DNA of 64,000 nt from DATFES01 sp035457725 (GCA_035457725.1 DATIBC010000023.1:1-64000), one strand, 5' to 3'; positions 25,448 through 34,936 are shown, counted from the stretch's first letter. A program made the numbers and translations. Notes: a model not told the origin generated them from the sequence alone.

Positions 25448-26782
25448 TTAGGCGGCTCGCTTTAAAGCCGACGCGAGTGTGTCAAACATTTGGTCGATCT
25501 GCGTTTTCTGGACGACGAGCGGCGGTGACAAGGCGATGATATCGGCCGTCACGCGAATCAACAGACCGCGCTCGAAACAGTCGACGAAAATGTCATAGGC
25601 CCGGGCGCCTGGAGCGCCTTGCCGCGGCTCGAGCTCGATGCCCGCCACCAGCCCAAGATTGCGCAAGTCGATGATGTGAGGCTCGCCCTTCAAGGCGTGC
25701 ACCGCGTCTTGCCAATAGTCGGACAGCGCGCGGGCGCGCTCGAACAGGCCCTCGTCCTTGTAGACCTTGAGCGTGGCGAGGCCGGCGGCGGCGGCGAGCG
25801 GATGGCCCGAGTAGGTGTAGCCGTGGAACAGCTCGATCGCCTGTTCCGGCCCGCCCATGAACGTATCGTAAATGCCCTTGCGGACGAACACGGCGCCCAT
25901 CGGCACCGCGCCATTGGTCAATCCCTTGGCCACCGTCATCAGGTCGGGAACGACGCCAAAATGCTCGGCGGCGAACGCCGCGCCGAGTCGTCCGAAGCCG
26001 GTGATGACCTCGTCGAAGATAAGCAGAATACCGTGCTTGTCGCAGATCGCCCGCAGCCGCTCCAGATATCCGAGCGGCGGCACCAGGACGCCGGCCGAAC
26101 CCGCCACCGGTTCGACGATGACCGCCGCGATGGTCGATGCGTCATGGAGCTGCACCAGTCGTTCGAGTTCGTCGGCCAACTCGGCGCCATGCGCCGGCTG
26201 GCCGCGCGAGTACGCGTTGCGCGCCATGTCGTGCGTGTGCGGTAGATGATCGACCATCGGCAGGCCGGAGCCGAAGAACTTGCGATTGTTGGCCAGGCCG
26301 CCGACCGAAATGCCGCCAAATCCGACCCCATGATAGCCGCGCGCGCGGCCGATCAGCCGCTGACGCTGCCCTTGGCCGCTCACCCGATGGTAGGCAAGCG
26401 CGATCTTGAGCGCGGTATCCACCGCCTCGGATCCCGAGTTGGTGAAAAAAACATGGTCGAGGTCGCCCGGAAGCAGGGTGGTCAAGCGGCTCGCCAGTTC
26501 GAACGACAGCGGATGGCCCATCTGGAACCCGGGCGCGTAGTCCATGCGCGCCGCTTGGTCGCGGATCGCGCTGACGATCGGCTCGCGTCCGTGGCCGGCG
26601 TTCACGCACCACAGGCCGGCCGTGCCATCGAGGATTTGGCGGCCGTCGGCGGACGTGTAGTGCATGTCCTTGGCCGCCACCAACAAGCGCGGTTTCTTCT
26701 TGAACTGCCGGTTCGCGGTGAACGGCATCCACAGCGCTTCGAGATTGTTGGGATCGGCGGTCTTCGGCATGGCGTCGAGCAT
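25448..26782 (-). CDS. Class III omega-amino acid:pyruvate aminotransferase
   Basis: The 444-residue PLP enzyme has the class III features FFTNSGSEAVDTALKIA, ARGYHGVGFGG, LLIFDEVITGFGRLG and the PLP lysine in MTVAKGLTNGAVPMGA. It also has HGYTYSGHPLAAAAGLAT. The N-terminal ALWMPFTANRQFKK is characteristic of beta-alanine/omega-amino acid:pyruvate transaminases. The ATG at 26782 follows a GGGAGGG ribosome site. The true amino donor (beta-alanine, taurine, a polyamine or an amine) cannot be told from sequence. It is divergent from panE. Confidence 0.88.
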   Translation of the reverse strand: MLDAMPKTADPNNLEALWMPFTANRQFKKKPRLLVAAKDMHYTSADGRQILDGTAGLWCVNAGHGREPIVSAIRDQAARMDYAPGFQMGHPLSFELASRLTTLLPGDLDHVFFTNSGSEAVDTALKIALAYHRVSGQGQRQRLIGRARGYHGVGFGGISVGGLANNRKFFGSGLPMVDHLPHTHDMARNAYSRGQPAHGAELADELERLVQLHDASTIAAVIVEPVAGSAGVLVPPLGYLERLRAICDKHGILLIFDEVITGFGRLGAAFAAEHFGVVPDLMTVAKGLTNGAVPMGAVFVRKGIYDTFMGGPEQAIELFHGYTYSGHPLAAAAGLATLKVYKDEGLFERARALSDYWQDAVHALKGEPHIIDLRNLGLVAGIELEPRQGAPGARAYDIFVDCFERGLLIRVTADIIALSPPLVVQKTQIDQMFDTLASALKRAA

Positions 26783-26940
26783 GGGGCGTCCCTCCCTGGA
26801 ACCGCCGCGAAGCTTAGCACGCTCGGGCCCTCGCGCGTCAGTCGAGACGCCCGGATGCCAGCCATGCGGCTGCGGCTGGTCGCCGGCGCGCCGGCCTGCT
26901 ATCAACGCCACGCGGTTTCCACAGCGCGCGAACGGTTCGC

Positions 26941-27927
26941 ATGAAGGTTTGCATTTTCGGCGCGGGCGCCGTCGGCGGTTTCATTGCGGCGAAGCTGGCC
27001 GACGCCGGTCTGGAGGTGAGCTGTGTGGCGCGCGGCGCGCATCTGGCGGCGATTCGCGCCAACGGGCTTAGGCTCGAATCGGAAGGCAAGACGATAGTGA
27101 CGCGCCTCACTGCGAGCGACGACGCGGCGGCGCTAGGGCCCCAGGATTACGTGCTCCTCACCCTGAAGGCTCACCAGCTTTCCGCCGCAGCCGACTCGAT
27201 CGCGCCGCTCATCGGCCCGGCGACCACGCTCGTCACCTGCATGAACGGCATCGCGTGGTGGTATTTCTACAAGCTTGCCGGACCATACGAGGGCACGCGA
27301 TTGGCCAGCGTCGATCCCGGCGGCGCGTTGTGGGAAAAGCTCCCGCCACACCGCGCCCTTGGTGCGCTCGTCTATCCCGCCTGCGTGACGTTGGCGCCCG
27401 GCGTGGTTCGGCACGTCTTTTCCAATCGTTTCGCGGTCGGCGAGCCCGACGGAAGCGATAGCGCCCGTGCGCGCGTCTTGGCGCGGGCCTTCGAGCGCGC
27501 CGGTCTCGAATGTCCGGTGCGGCCGCGTATTCGCGACGACATTTGGCTCAAGCTGTGGGGCAACCTCACGTTCAATCCGATCTCGGCCTTGACCGGCGCC
27601 ACGCTCGACGAAATGGCGCGCGACCCCGGCACGCAAGGCGTCGCCCGCGCCATGATGATCGAGGCGCGCGAAGTGGCCCAACGGCTCGGTGTCACCTTCG
27701 CGGTCGATGTCGACCAGCGCATTTCCATGGCGGCGCTAGTCGGCGCGCACAAGACATCGATGTTGCAAGACCTCGAGCGCGGCAAATCGCTGGAACTCGA
27801 CGCACTGCTGGGAGCGGTGGTGGAAATGGGCCGTCTTGTCGGCGCGGTAACGCCGATGTGCGAGGCGATCCTCGCGCTGGTCCGCCAGCGCGCCCGCGTC
27901 GCCGGCTGCGGGCCGGTGGAGGGATGA
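26941..27927 (+). CDS. panE: 2-dehydropantoate 2-reductase
   Basis: The 328-residue enzyme has an N-terminal NADPH fold (MKVCIFGAGAVGGFIAAKLA) and the catalytic-lysine region DIWLKLWGNLTFNPISALTG. The C-terminal helical domain contains HKTSMLQDLERGKSLELDAL. It reduces ketopantoate to pantoate in pantothenate synthesis, although family members also act on other 2-keto acids. The stop is overlapped by the ATG of a small DUF1289 gene, so the two are coupled. Confidence 0.9.
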   Translation: MKVCIFGAGAVGGFIAAKLADAGLEVSCVARGAHLAAIRANGLRLESEGKTIVTRLTASDDAAALGPQDYVLLTLKAHQLSAAADSIAPLIGPATTLVTCMNGIAWWYFYKLAGPYEGTRLASVDPGGALWEKLPPHRALGALVYPACVTLAPGVVRHVFSNRFAVGEPDGSDSARARVLARAFERAGLECPVRPRIRDDIWLKLWGNLTFNPISALTGATLDEMARDPGTQGVARAMMIEAREVAQRLGVTFAVDVDQRISMAALVGAHKTSMLQDLERGKSLELDALLGAVVEMGRLVGAVTPMCEAILALVRQRARVAGCGPVEG

Positions 27928-28106
27928 TGCGCCGCGCCGCGCCGACCAGTCCTTGCATCGGCGTATGCCAGCTCGACCCGACGACGAATCATTGTCGCGG
28001 TTGCGGCCGCACGATCGCCGAGATCGCCGCCTGGCCCGATCTTTCGGACGACGCGCGGCGCGCGATCCTGATGCGCCTCGAGGCGTCGCGGAAAATCGCC
28101 GATTGA
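27924..28106 (+). CDS. DUF1289 small cysteine-rich protein
   Basis: The 60-residue protein has the DUF1289 pattern SPCIGVCQLDPTTNHCRGCG followed by WPDLSDDARRAIL. Four cysteines probably bind a metal. It overlaps the panE stop as ATGA. The family is widespread in proteobacteria, with no established function. Confidence 0.85.
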   Translation: MMRRAAPTSPCIGVCQLDPTTNHCRGCGRTIAEIAAWPDLSDDARRAILMRLEASRKIAD

Positions 28107-28107
28107 A

Positions 28108-29352
28108 TCATGGCGAACCGCCGGCATGCCTCGGAGCATGGGCCGCGCCGAAGCGCCATAGCCCCGCGATCCCGAGCAATACGATGATCGCGCCGGCGGC
28201 GGACACCATCGCGTGCGCGCCGACAAGCTCGATGGCCACCGGTGCTGCGAGCAAGCAGACGAAAATCGATGCATAGTCGAGCGTGAGATGCAGGCGGTAA
28301 ATCCGCGCGATCGCATCGGGATTGAAATCGGTCTGCAGGATGGTGAGGAACGGCACCTGGGTCATCGGGCCGCCGAGGCCGGCGAACGCAGTCGCCGCCA
28401 GCAGCAAGAGCTCGCTCGGCGCCACGCCCATCGCCGCGAAACCGGCGCCGACGACGAGCCGGCCGGAGAACATCACGCGCACGCGCCACGCGTCCGAAAC
28501 CGCTCCCATGCACAAGTTGGCGGCGAGATTGCCGAGACCCCAGAAGGCGATCGCCACCCCGTACGCGCCCGCGTCACCAGGCGCCAAGTCCTTGATGATC
28601 AGCGCCAGGCCGATGCCGTAGACGATCGTCCACAACGCGTTGTTGAGCCCCATGGTCAGCAGCGTGAAGCGCATCAGGGGATGCGCGCGCGCCTCGCGCC
28701 AGCCACCGGCCATGGCATCGAGCATGCGCCGCCGCCACGCCGCCGGCGCCGCGGCATCGAGCGGACGCGCCGGCAGCGCCATTCGTAAGCCTGGCATCGG
28801 CAGCGCCGCGAGCGCGAAAAGCGCCGCCGCGACCGTGAAAAGGTGGATATCGGCGAACACCGCCACGATCAGCCCGACCAGCCCGGGACCGGCGATGCGG
28901 GCGATCCGGCGCGAGGCGTCGAGGAGCGCGTTGGTGGCGTGCAGCCGCTCCGCCGCCGCCATTCGCGGCAGGCTCGATTGCAACGCCGGCTCGTAAATCG
29001 CGCCGAGCCCGGCCAGTGCGACCGCCACAAGGCAAAGCAAGACGATCGACGGTCCGCCGGCGAACATCGCCGACAACGGCAGCAGGAGGACGATCAACGC
29101 GCGGGCGCCGACGCTGCCGAGCAAAGTACGACGCTGGTCCCAACGTTCGGTCCACACCCCGCCGATCAGGCTGACGAGAAAGCCCGCCGCCGATTCGAGC
29201 GCCGCGATGTATCCCGCGGCGCCGCCGATGAGACCGACCGCCGTCCACACCAGCGCCACGCGAAACAGCTCGCGCGCCACCGTCGCGGACATGTAGCTGG
29301 ACCACAGAAGGGCGACCGGCCGCTCGGCGAGGGGCCTTAGGATGAACGTCAT
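28108..29352 (-). CDS. MFS transporter
   Basis: The 414-residue membrane protein has about twelve hydrophobic segments and the MFS loop 2-3 signature region GGVWTERWDQRRTLLGS. A long central cytoplasmic loop (about residues 190-215) separates the two halves. It resembles Enterobactin-exporter-like MFS permeases; the substrate is unknown. The ATG at 29352 was preferred to one at 29421, which would add 23 poorly hydrophobic residues. It is convergent with the DUF1289 gene, one base apart. Confidence 0.85.
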   Translation of the reverse strand: MTFILRPLAERPVALLWSSYMSATVARELFRVALVWTAVGLIGGAAGYIAALESAAGFLVSLIGGVWTERWDQRRTLLGSVGARALIVLLLPLSAMFAGGPSIVLLCLVAVALAGLGAIYEPALQSSLPRMAAAERLHATNALLDASRRIARIAGPGLVGLIVAVFADIHLFTVAAALFALAALPMPGLRMALPARPLDAAAPAAWRRRMLDAMAGGWREARAHPLMRFTLLTMGLNNALWTIVYGIGLALIIKDLAPGDAGAYGVAIAFWGLGNLAANLCMGAVSDAWRVRVMFSGRLVVGAGFAAMGVAPSELLLLAATAFAGLGGPMTQVPFLTILQTDFNPDAIARIYRLHLTLDYASIFVCLLAAPVAIELVGAHAMVSAAGAIIVLLGIAGLWRFGAAHAPRHAGGSP

Positions 29353-29484
29353 TGTGGGGTGGCGCAGTCCAAAAGGGGCGGCGACTCGGATGTCCGCCGA
29401 GTCGTTCGGCAAATGTAGCATCCGGTGAGCGACGACGCCGGTCCAAACGTTGGAGCCGGGGGAGCCGATCGGCGACCGGGGCGA

Positions 29485-31740
29485 CTAGGACGCGCGCGGC
29501 GTAAAGCCCTTGGTCGAGACGTATTGCGGCGGCCAGACGAGCTCGTGGCCTTGCTCGTACGCCGCGTGGCGCGTCCAGTAGGGATCGAACAGATGGGCGC
29601 GCGCCAAAACGCAGAGATCGGCCCGGCCGGCGGCGAGGATCGAGTTGACGTCGGCGTACGACGAGATGTTACCGACCGTCATCGTCGGCATATCGGCCTC
29701 GTGGCGCACGCGATCGGCGAACGGAGTTTGATAGAGCCGGCCGTAGCTGGGCTTGGCCTCGGGTACGGTCTGCCCGGCCGATACGTCGACGATATCACAA
29801 CCGAGCCGCTTCAGCGCTTTCGCCACCTCGACCGCGTCGTCGGGCTTGAATCCATCGGGCATCCAGTCGGTCGCCGAGATGCGCACCGACATCGGCTTCT
29901 CCGCCGGCCACGCGGCGCGAACCGCGGCGAAGACCTCGAGCGGAAAACGCATGCGGTTTTCCAGCGACCCGCCGTACTCGTCGCGGCGCATGTTGGTCAG
30001 CGGCGAGAGGAAGCTGGCCAGCAAATAACCATGGGCGAAATGCAGTTCGAGCAGGTCGAAGCCCGCCTCTTCGCCCATCGCGGCCGCGCGCACGAAGTCG
30101 TCGCGCACCTTGATCATGTCGGCGCGATCCATCTCCTTGGGCGTCTGCGAATTCGGCAGGTATGGGATCGGCGACGCCGAAATGAGCGGCCAATTGCCCT
30201 CGGGCAGCGGTTCGTCCATCGCCTCCCACAGCAGCTGCGTCGAACCCTTGCGCCCGGCGTGGGCCAGCTGCAGCCCGATCTTGGCGTAGCTGTGCCGATG
30301 GACGAAATCGACCACTCGTTTCCAAGCCGCGACGTGCTCGGACTTGTACATGCCGGCGCAACCGGGGCTGATGCGGCCCTCGCGGCTGACGTCGGTCATC
30401 TCGGTGATGACCAGGCCGGCGCCGCCGACCGCCCGGCTGCCGAGATGCACCAGATGCCAGTCGCCGACCGCGCCGTCCTCGGCCGTATACATGCACATGG
30501 GAGAGACGACGACGCGGTTGGCCAGCGCCAGGTCGCGCAGCCGGAAGGGCGTGAACATCGGCGGCGGCGCCGGGTCGATCGGCACGTTGATGCCCGACTG
30601 GTTCGACGCCTTTTCGGCGAACCAGCGATCGACGCGCGCCAAGAATTTGGGGTCGCGCAGGCGGAGGTTGGCATGCGTGATGCGCAGCGAGCGCGTCAAC
30701 ATCGAAAACGCGAATTGGATTGGCTCGAGGCGGCCGAAATAGCGCTCGGTCTCCTCGAACCACTGCAGCGAGACCTGTGCTGCGCGCTGCACGCTCTCCA
30801 CCGCCGGCCGTCGTTCGGCTTCGTAGGCGTCGAGCGCATCGTCGACCTTACGATGGCGCTGCACGGTCTGCGCCAGCGCGATCGCGTCTTCCATCGCCAG
30901 CTTGGTACCCGAGCCGATGGAGAAATGCGCCGTGTGTACCGCGTCGCCCATCAGAACGATGTTCTGGTGGTGCCAATGCTTGTTCTTGATCGTCGGAAAA
31001 CTGCGCCACAATGATCGGTTCTTGATCAAACGGTGGCCGAGCAGTTCATCGCGAAACAAGGCTTCGCAATAGGCGAGCGTGTCGTCCTCGCCAGCCTTGT
31101 CGAGCCCGGCGCGGAGCCATGCGCTCTCGGTCGTCTCGACGATGAAGGTGGCGGTCGTCGTGTCGTACTGATAGGCGTGCACGCGCCATAGTCCATGCGC
31201 GTTCTCCTTGAAGAAGAACGTGAAGGCGGGGAATGGCCGGGTCGTGCCGAGCCATACGAAGCGGTTGGGGCGGAAATCAACCTCGGGCTGGAAGTGCTCG
31301 GCGTATTTGGCGCGAATGGTCGAGTTCGCGCCGTCGGCGGCGAGAATGAGATCGGCGCCGGCGTATGGCGCCAGATCGTTCACTTCTCTTTCGAATTCGA
31401 GCCTGACGCCGAGCGAGCGGGCGCGCCGCTGCAGAATGTCGAGCAGGACGCGCCGCGAGAACCCGCAAAAGCCGTGGCCGGTCGAAGTGATGACCTCGCC
31501 TTTGTAGTGGATGTCGATGTCGTCCCAGTGGGCGAAGTTGCGGGTGATCTCGGCGTGCGTTTCGGCGTCGGCGTCGGCGAAGTTCTGCAACGTGGCGTCG
31601 GAGAAGACGACGCCGAAGCCGAAAGTGTCGTCGGCGCGGTTGCGCTCGATCACCGTGATGTCGTGCGCCGCATCCGCCTTCTTCATCAGGATGGCGAAAT
31701 AGAGGCCCGCCGGGCCGCCGCCGATGCTGACGATCTTCAT
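29485..31740 (-). CDS. Bifunctional salicylyl-CoA 5-hydroxylase/flavin oxidoreductase-like fusion
   Basis: The 751-residue protein is a fusion. Residues 1 to about 385 are a FAD monooxygenase (IVSIGGGPAGLYFAILMKK, GFGVVFSDAT, ADGANSTIR, VLMGDAVHTAHFSIGSGTKL). Residues about 390-751 are an Old Yellow Enzyme/NADH:flavin oxidoreductase barrel (FRLRDLALANRVVVSPMCMY, LLELHFAHGYLLASFLSPL, NMRRDEYGGSLENR). This architecture is known from 2-aminobenzoyl-CoA monooxygenase/reductase and salicylyl-CoA 5-hydroxylase. It acts on an aryl-CoA; which one is not decidable here. An AT-rich palindrome lies 40 bp upstream, suggesting MarR-type control. Confidence 0.88.
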   Translation of the reverse strand: MKIVSIGGGPAGLYFAILMKKADAAHDITVIERNRADDTFGFGVVFSDATLQNFADADAETHAEITRNFAHWDDIDIHYKGEVITSTGHGFCGFSRRVLLDILQRRARSLGVRLEFEREVNDLAPYAGADLILAADGANSTIRAKYAEHFQPEVDFRPNRFVWLGTTRPFPAFTFFFKENAHGLWRVHAYQYDTTTATFIVETTESAWLRAGLDKAGEDDTLAYCEALFRDELLGHRLIKNRSLWRSFPTIKNKHWHHQNIVLMGDAVHTAHFSIGSGTKLAMEDAIALAQTVQRHRKVDDALDAYEAERRPAVESVQRAAQVSLQWFEETERYFGRLEPIQFAFSMLTRSLRITHANLRLRDPKFLARVDRWFAEKASNQSGINVPIDPAPPPMFTPFRLRDLALANRVVVSPMCMYTAEDGAVGDWHLVHLGSRAVGGAGLVITEMTDVSREGRISPGCAGMYKSEHVAAWKRVVDFVHRHSYAKIGLQLAHAGRKGSTQLLWEAMDEPLPEGNWPLISASPIPYLPNSQTPKEMDRADMIKVRDDFVRAAAMGEEAGFDLLELHFAHGYLLASFLSPLTNMRRDEYGGSLENRMRFPLEVFAAVRAAWPAEKPMSVRISATDWMPDGFKPDDAVEVAKALKRLGCDIVDVSAGQTVPEAKPSYGRLYQTPFADRVRHEADMPTMTVGNISSYADVNSILAAGRADLCVLARAHLFDPYWTRHAAYEQGHELVWPPQYVSTKGFTPRAS

Positions 31741-31779
31741 GCCGCACGTCTCCCGGTCGCCCGCCGAGCTCCGGCGGCG

Positions 31780-31807
31780 AAAATTAGTTTATATATAAAA
31801 CAATTTT
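31780..31807. promoter_or_regulatory. AT-rich near-palindrome upstream of the aryl-CoA hydroxylase gene
   Basis: A 28-bp near-perfect palindrome centred at 31793/31794 has a perfect 12-bp core, TTTATATATAAA, at 31788-31799 and outer arms AAAATT/AATTTT. It is a sharp AT island in GC-rich DNA, 40 bp before the start. Such AT-rich palindromes are typical MarR or LysR family sites at aromatic catabolism genes; the regulator is not identified. Confidence 0.6.
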
Positions 31808-31826
31808 CGACAAGCAAGCGGCCAGA

Positions 31827-32582
31827 CTACCCAAGGCCGATCGCTCCGTCCCACGCCAGCTTGAGGCCGGTGAGGAACATCAACGCGTAGACCCAGCGGT
31901 AGAAGGCCGCCTCGCTCACCTTGTCGTGCAGCCAGATGCCGAGCCACATGCCAAGCGGCGCAAGCGGCAGCAGCACCGCCGCGGTCAACAGGTTCTCGGC
32001 CGTGAACTGGCCGAGCCACCAGAACGGCAGCACCTTGAGCGCGTTGACGACGGCGAAGAATATGACCGTCGTGCCGACATAAAGCGTCTTGTCGAGACGC
32101 TGCGGCAGCAGGTAGACGGCTAGCGGCGGCCCTCCGGCGTTGGCGACGAAACTAACCAGGCCGGCGACGGCGGACCAGAACGAGCCCTTGAGCCAGGAAC
32201 GCCCGCTCGGCGTCGCCGGGCGGCCGTGGCGGCGAAAATGTTGGGCCGCGAAGCCGAGCGCGATGGCGCCGATCATCAAGCGAATGAACGCTTCGGGGAG
32301 CAGACGGAACGCGAGATACCCGAAATACAGGCCGAGACAAGCGCCGGGCATGATAATCCGCATGTTTTCGCGATCCCATCGGGTGCGATAAGCCCACAAC
32401 CCGATCACATCCATGACCATCAGCAGCGGCAGCATGATTGCGGCCGCCTGCGGCACCGGGACAGCGAGCGCCATCAGCGGTACGGCGAGCGAACCAAGGC
32501 CGCCGCCGAATCCGCCCTTGGAAATGCCGACGGCAACGAATGCCGGGATCGCCAGCACGTAGAAAAGCGGGTCGTCGATCAC
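31827..32582 (-). CDS. Sulfite exporter TauE/SafE family protein
   Basis: The 251-residue integral membrane protein has about eight hydrophobic segments. The TauE repeat signatures are FVAVGISKGGFGGGLGSLAVP in two overlapping parts near the N-terminus and SFVANAGGPPLAVYLLP in the middle. Members export sulfite, sulfoacetate or other organic anions; the substrate is unknown. It lies in a leftward run with hspQ, a cupin, a small gene and the aryl-CoA hydroxylase. Confidence 0.88.
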   Translation of the reverse strand: MIDDPLFYVLAIPAFVAVGISKGGFGGGLGSLAVPLMALAVPVPQAAAIMLPLLMVMDVIGLWAYRTRWDRENMRIIMPGACLGLYFGYLAFRLLPEAFIRLMIGAIALGFAAQHFRRHGRPATPSGRSWLKGSFWSAVAGLVSFVANAGGPPLAVYLLPQRLDKTLYVGTTVIFFAVVNALKVLPFWWLGQFTAENLLTAAVLLPLAPLGMWLGIWLHDKVSEAAFYRWVYALMFLTGLKLAWDGAIGLG

Positions 32583-32606
32583 GGCGGTTGGCGGCGCGGC
32601 CGCGCC

Positions 32607-32810
32607 TCAATCGCGCTCGGTCATCTCGGGATATTGGAACTGCGGGTGACGGTGATCGCCGCGCACGTTGCTTTTGCGCACATAGGTGATCGCCGCCGCT
32701 GGATGGCCGTGCTTGACCTTGAGCGCCGCGATCAGCGCGTCTTCGGCCTCGACCCGGACGTGGCGCGAACGCCCGCCCAGTGTCATGCCCACGGTGTAAT
32801 ACATCGTCAT
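32607..32810 (-). CDS. Small conserved-looking hypothetical protein
   Basis: The 67-residue protein begins MTMYYTVGMTLGGRSRHVRV and contains AEDALIAALKVKHGHPAAAI. The start at 32810 has an AGGAGG ribosome site about 7-10 bases upstream. No membrane segment or known domain was recognised. It is tucked between a cupin gene (37 bp upstream) and TauE (24 bp downstream) on the same strand, so it is probably part of that operon. Confidence 0.65.
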   Translation of the reverse strand: MTMYYTVGMTLGGRSRHVRVEAEDALIAALKVKHGHPAAAITYVRKSNVRGDHRHPQFQYPEMTERD

Positions 32811-32847
32811 CGCCGCGCCTCCTGCTCGCCTGCGTGGTCGCGTCGTG

Positions 32848-33153
32848 TCAATCGTAGCCAAACAACCAGCGTGTCGTGCCCGAGTGGACGTTGCGCACCG
32901 AGTGCGTCGCGCCCTTGGGAATGAACACTTCGTCGCCGGGTCCGGCGACGATGCAGGTTCCGGCGATATCGAGCTCGAGCCGCCCCTCGACTACTGTGAC
33001 CAGCTCATTGGTCGGATGCACGAAGTCGAGCCATTCGCGGCCTGGTGGGTCGACGAACGGCTCGCAGGTGTAGCCGCGCTTTTGCCAGTCGTGCGCCACT
33101 TTCTCGGAGTCGACCGGCTTGGCGAAACGCTCCTTGACGATCAATTCGCTCAT
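32848..33153 (-). CDS. Cupin domain-containing protein
   Basis: The 101-residue protein is a single small cupin barrel. The first motif region is REWLDFVHPTNELVTVVEG and the second is GPGDEVFIPKGATHSVRNV. Histidines and glutamates typical of a metal site are present. The ATG at 33153 lies 22 bp after hspQ on the same strand. It is likely an enzyme or sensor of unknown substrate. Confidence 0.84.
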   Translation of the reverse strand: MSELIVKERFAKPVDSEKVAHDWQKRGYTCEPFVDPPGREWLDFVHPTNELVTVVEGRLELDIAGTCIVAGPGDEVFIPKGATHSVRNVHSGTTRWLFGYD

Positions 33154-33175
33154 GCACCCTCCTCCGCCCACGCGG

Positions 33176-33511
33176 TCAGTTGGGTCGGATGCTCTTCGGC
33201 TGATAATGGCCGTCGCGAAACTCGGCGAAGAACTTCTCGATGTCGGGATGGTGGACGGGCCCATTGGTCTCGTCGGGCACGAGGTTCTGCTCCGAAACGT
33301 AGGCGACGTAGGTCGTTTCGGCGTTCTCGGCCAGCAAATGATAGAACGGCTGGTCCTTGCGCGGGCGTACGTGTTCCGGAATCGACATCCACCATTCCTC
33401 GGTGTTGTTGAAGGTGGGATCGATGTCGAAGATGACGCCACGGAACGGGAACAGGCGATGTCGGACGACCTGCCCGATTCCGAACTTCGCCTTGCGATTC
33501 ACGTCGACCAT
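33176..33511 (-). CDS. hspQ: Heat shock protein HspQ (YccV-like)
   Basis: The 111-residue protein matches HspQ: AKFGIGQVVRHRLFPFRGVI, DPTFNNTEEWW, and RKDQPFYHLLAENAETTYVA. In Escherichia coli HspQ binds hemimethylated DNA and acts as a specificity factor for Lon. The start MVDVNRKAKFG is supported by family length. It leads a leftward cluster with the cupin gene. Confidence 0.9.
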   Translation of the reverse strand: MVDVNRKAKFGIGQVVRHRLFPFRGVIFDIDPTFNNTEEWWMSIPEHVRPRKDQPFYHLLAENAETTYVAYVSEQNLVPDETNGPVHHPDIEKFFAEFRDGHYQPKSIRPN

Positions 33512-33733
33512 GCGCGTAACGGCTTGAGTGGTTGAGCGGCGGCCCGCGGCCGCCACTGATGTCGCCCCGGACGCGGCCGGCGTCAAGACCCTAGTTCGGT
33601 GCGGCATGGCATGGCTGGCGGCAGAAACCTTTGAAACCGATGGCATCGAGAGCTGAGGCGGGGCGGAAACAATGTCCCGGCAGTGTCGCAGGCCGACTTG
33701 ATGGTCAGTCCCTACCGCCGGAGGAACCCTCAC

Positions 33734-34885
33734 ATGAACGCATTGCGAAACGTCGCCGTCGCCCCCGCCGTGCCGGAAACCGACTGGGTCGAGCGCGCCG
33801 GCGAACTCGGCGTGAAATTCGCCGCCCGCGCCGCCGCGCATGACTCGGGCGATGTGTTCGTCGCCGCCAACTATGCCGACCTCAAGGCGGCCAAGGTGTT
33901 TTCCGCCGGCGTCCCGGGCGAGCTCGGCGGCGGCGGCGCTTCGCATGCCGAATTGTGCGCCATGCTGCGCACGCTCGCGCGTCATTGCCCTTCGACGGCG
34001 CTCGCGCTGGCCATGCATACCCATCAGGTGGCGACGCCCGCGTGGCGCTGGCGCAACGATCGCGCGCCGGTCGACGCGTTCTTGCGCCGCATCGCCAGCG
34101 AGGAGCTGGTGCTGCTCAGCAGCGGCGGTTCGGATTGGCTGCCCGGCTCCGGCAAGGCGGAAAAGGTCGAGGGCGGGTACCGCGTCACCGCCCGCAAGGT
34201 CTTCACCAGCGGCGCGCCGGGCGGCGACATCTTGATGACCGGGGCGATTTTCAATGACCCCGTCGCGGGGCCCACGGTGCTGCATTTCGCGGTGCCGATG
34301 TCGGCGGCCGGGGTCAAACTTTGCGACACCTGGCGTGTGCTCGGCATGCGCGCAACCGGTTCGCACGATGTCGAGCTGATCGACGTCTTCGTGCCCGACC
34401 CTGCGATCGTGGCGCGTCGTCCGGCCGGCAAGTGGCATCCGATGTTTCACACGCTGTCGATGATCGCCTTCCCGTTGATCTATTCGGTCTATCTCGGCGC
34501 CGCCGAGGAGGCGAGGAATATCGCGGTCGCGTACGCCGGTAAACGCAGTCGCGACCCGCACATCGTCGACCTCGTCGGCGAGATGGACACCGAACTGACC
34601 ATGGCGCGCCTTGCCCATGAACACATGGTCCAGGTCGCGGCGACCGCCAAACCGGGCCCCGAGACCACCAACCAAATCATGCTCGGCCGCACTTTAGTCG
34701 CCAAGGGCGCGCTGGCCACGGTGGAAAAAGCGATGGAGGCCGCCGGCGGCGGCGGGTTCTATCGCGACGCCGGTCTCGAACGCTACTTTCGTGACGTGCA
34801 GGCGTGCCGCTACCATCCGCTGACGCGGATGGTTCAGGCGCGCTACGCTGGCCGAATGGCGCTTGGCCTCGATATCGACGGTTGA
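33734..34885 (+). CDS. Acyl-CoA dehydrogenase family flavoprotein
   Basis: The 383-residue protein has the acyl-CoA dehydrogenase order: a helical N-terminal domain (FSAGVPGELGGGGASHAELC), a beta-barrel middle with VTARKVFTSGAPGGDILM and LGMRATGSHDVELIDVFVPD, and a helical C-terminal domain. The usual catalytic glutamate could not be placed with confidence. Members of this branch oxidise acyl-CoAs or act as flavin-dependent monooxygenases. ATG 33734 follows GGAGGAA, while an earlier start at 33683 has no ribosome site. It is convergent with the peroxiredoxin gene. Confidence 0.85.
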   Translation: MNALRNVAVAPAVPETDWVERAGELGVKFAARAAAHDSGDVFVAANYADLKAAKVFSAGVPGELGGGGASHAELCAMLRTLARHCPSTALALAMHTHQVATPAWRWRNDRAPVDAFLRRIASEELVLLSSGGSDWLPGSGKAEKVEGGYRVTARKVFTSGAPGGDILMTGAIFNDPVAGPTVLHFAVPMSAAGVKLCDTWRVLGMRATGSHDVELIDVFVPDPAIVARRPAGKWHPMFHTLSMIAFPLIYSVYLGAAEEARNIAVAYAGKRSRDPHIVDLVGEMDTELTMARLAHEHMVQVAATAKPGPETTNQIMLGRTLVAKGALATVEKAMEAAGGGGFYRDAGLERYFRDVQACRYHPLTRMVQARYAGRMALGLDIDG

Positions 34886-34936
34886 GCGCAACAGGCCGGA
34901 CGCGGCGTCGTCGGGCCCATCCCGGCGCCGCGCGTT

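Noticed and set aside
29425..31014. A 529-codon plus-strand open frame opposite the aryl-CoA hydroxylase gene
   Set aside because: The opposite strand carries clear FAD and OYE motifs. The plus frame is His/Arg/Gly-rich shadow without motifs.
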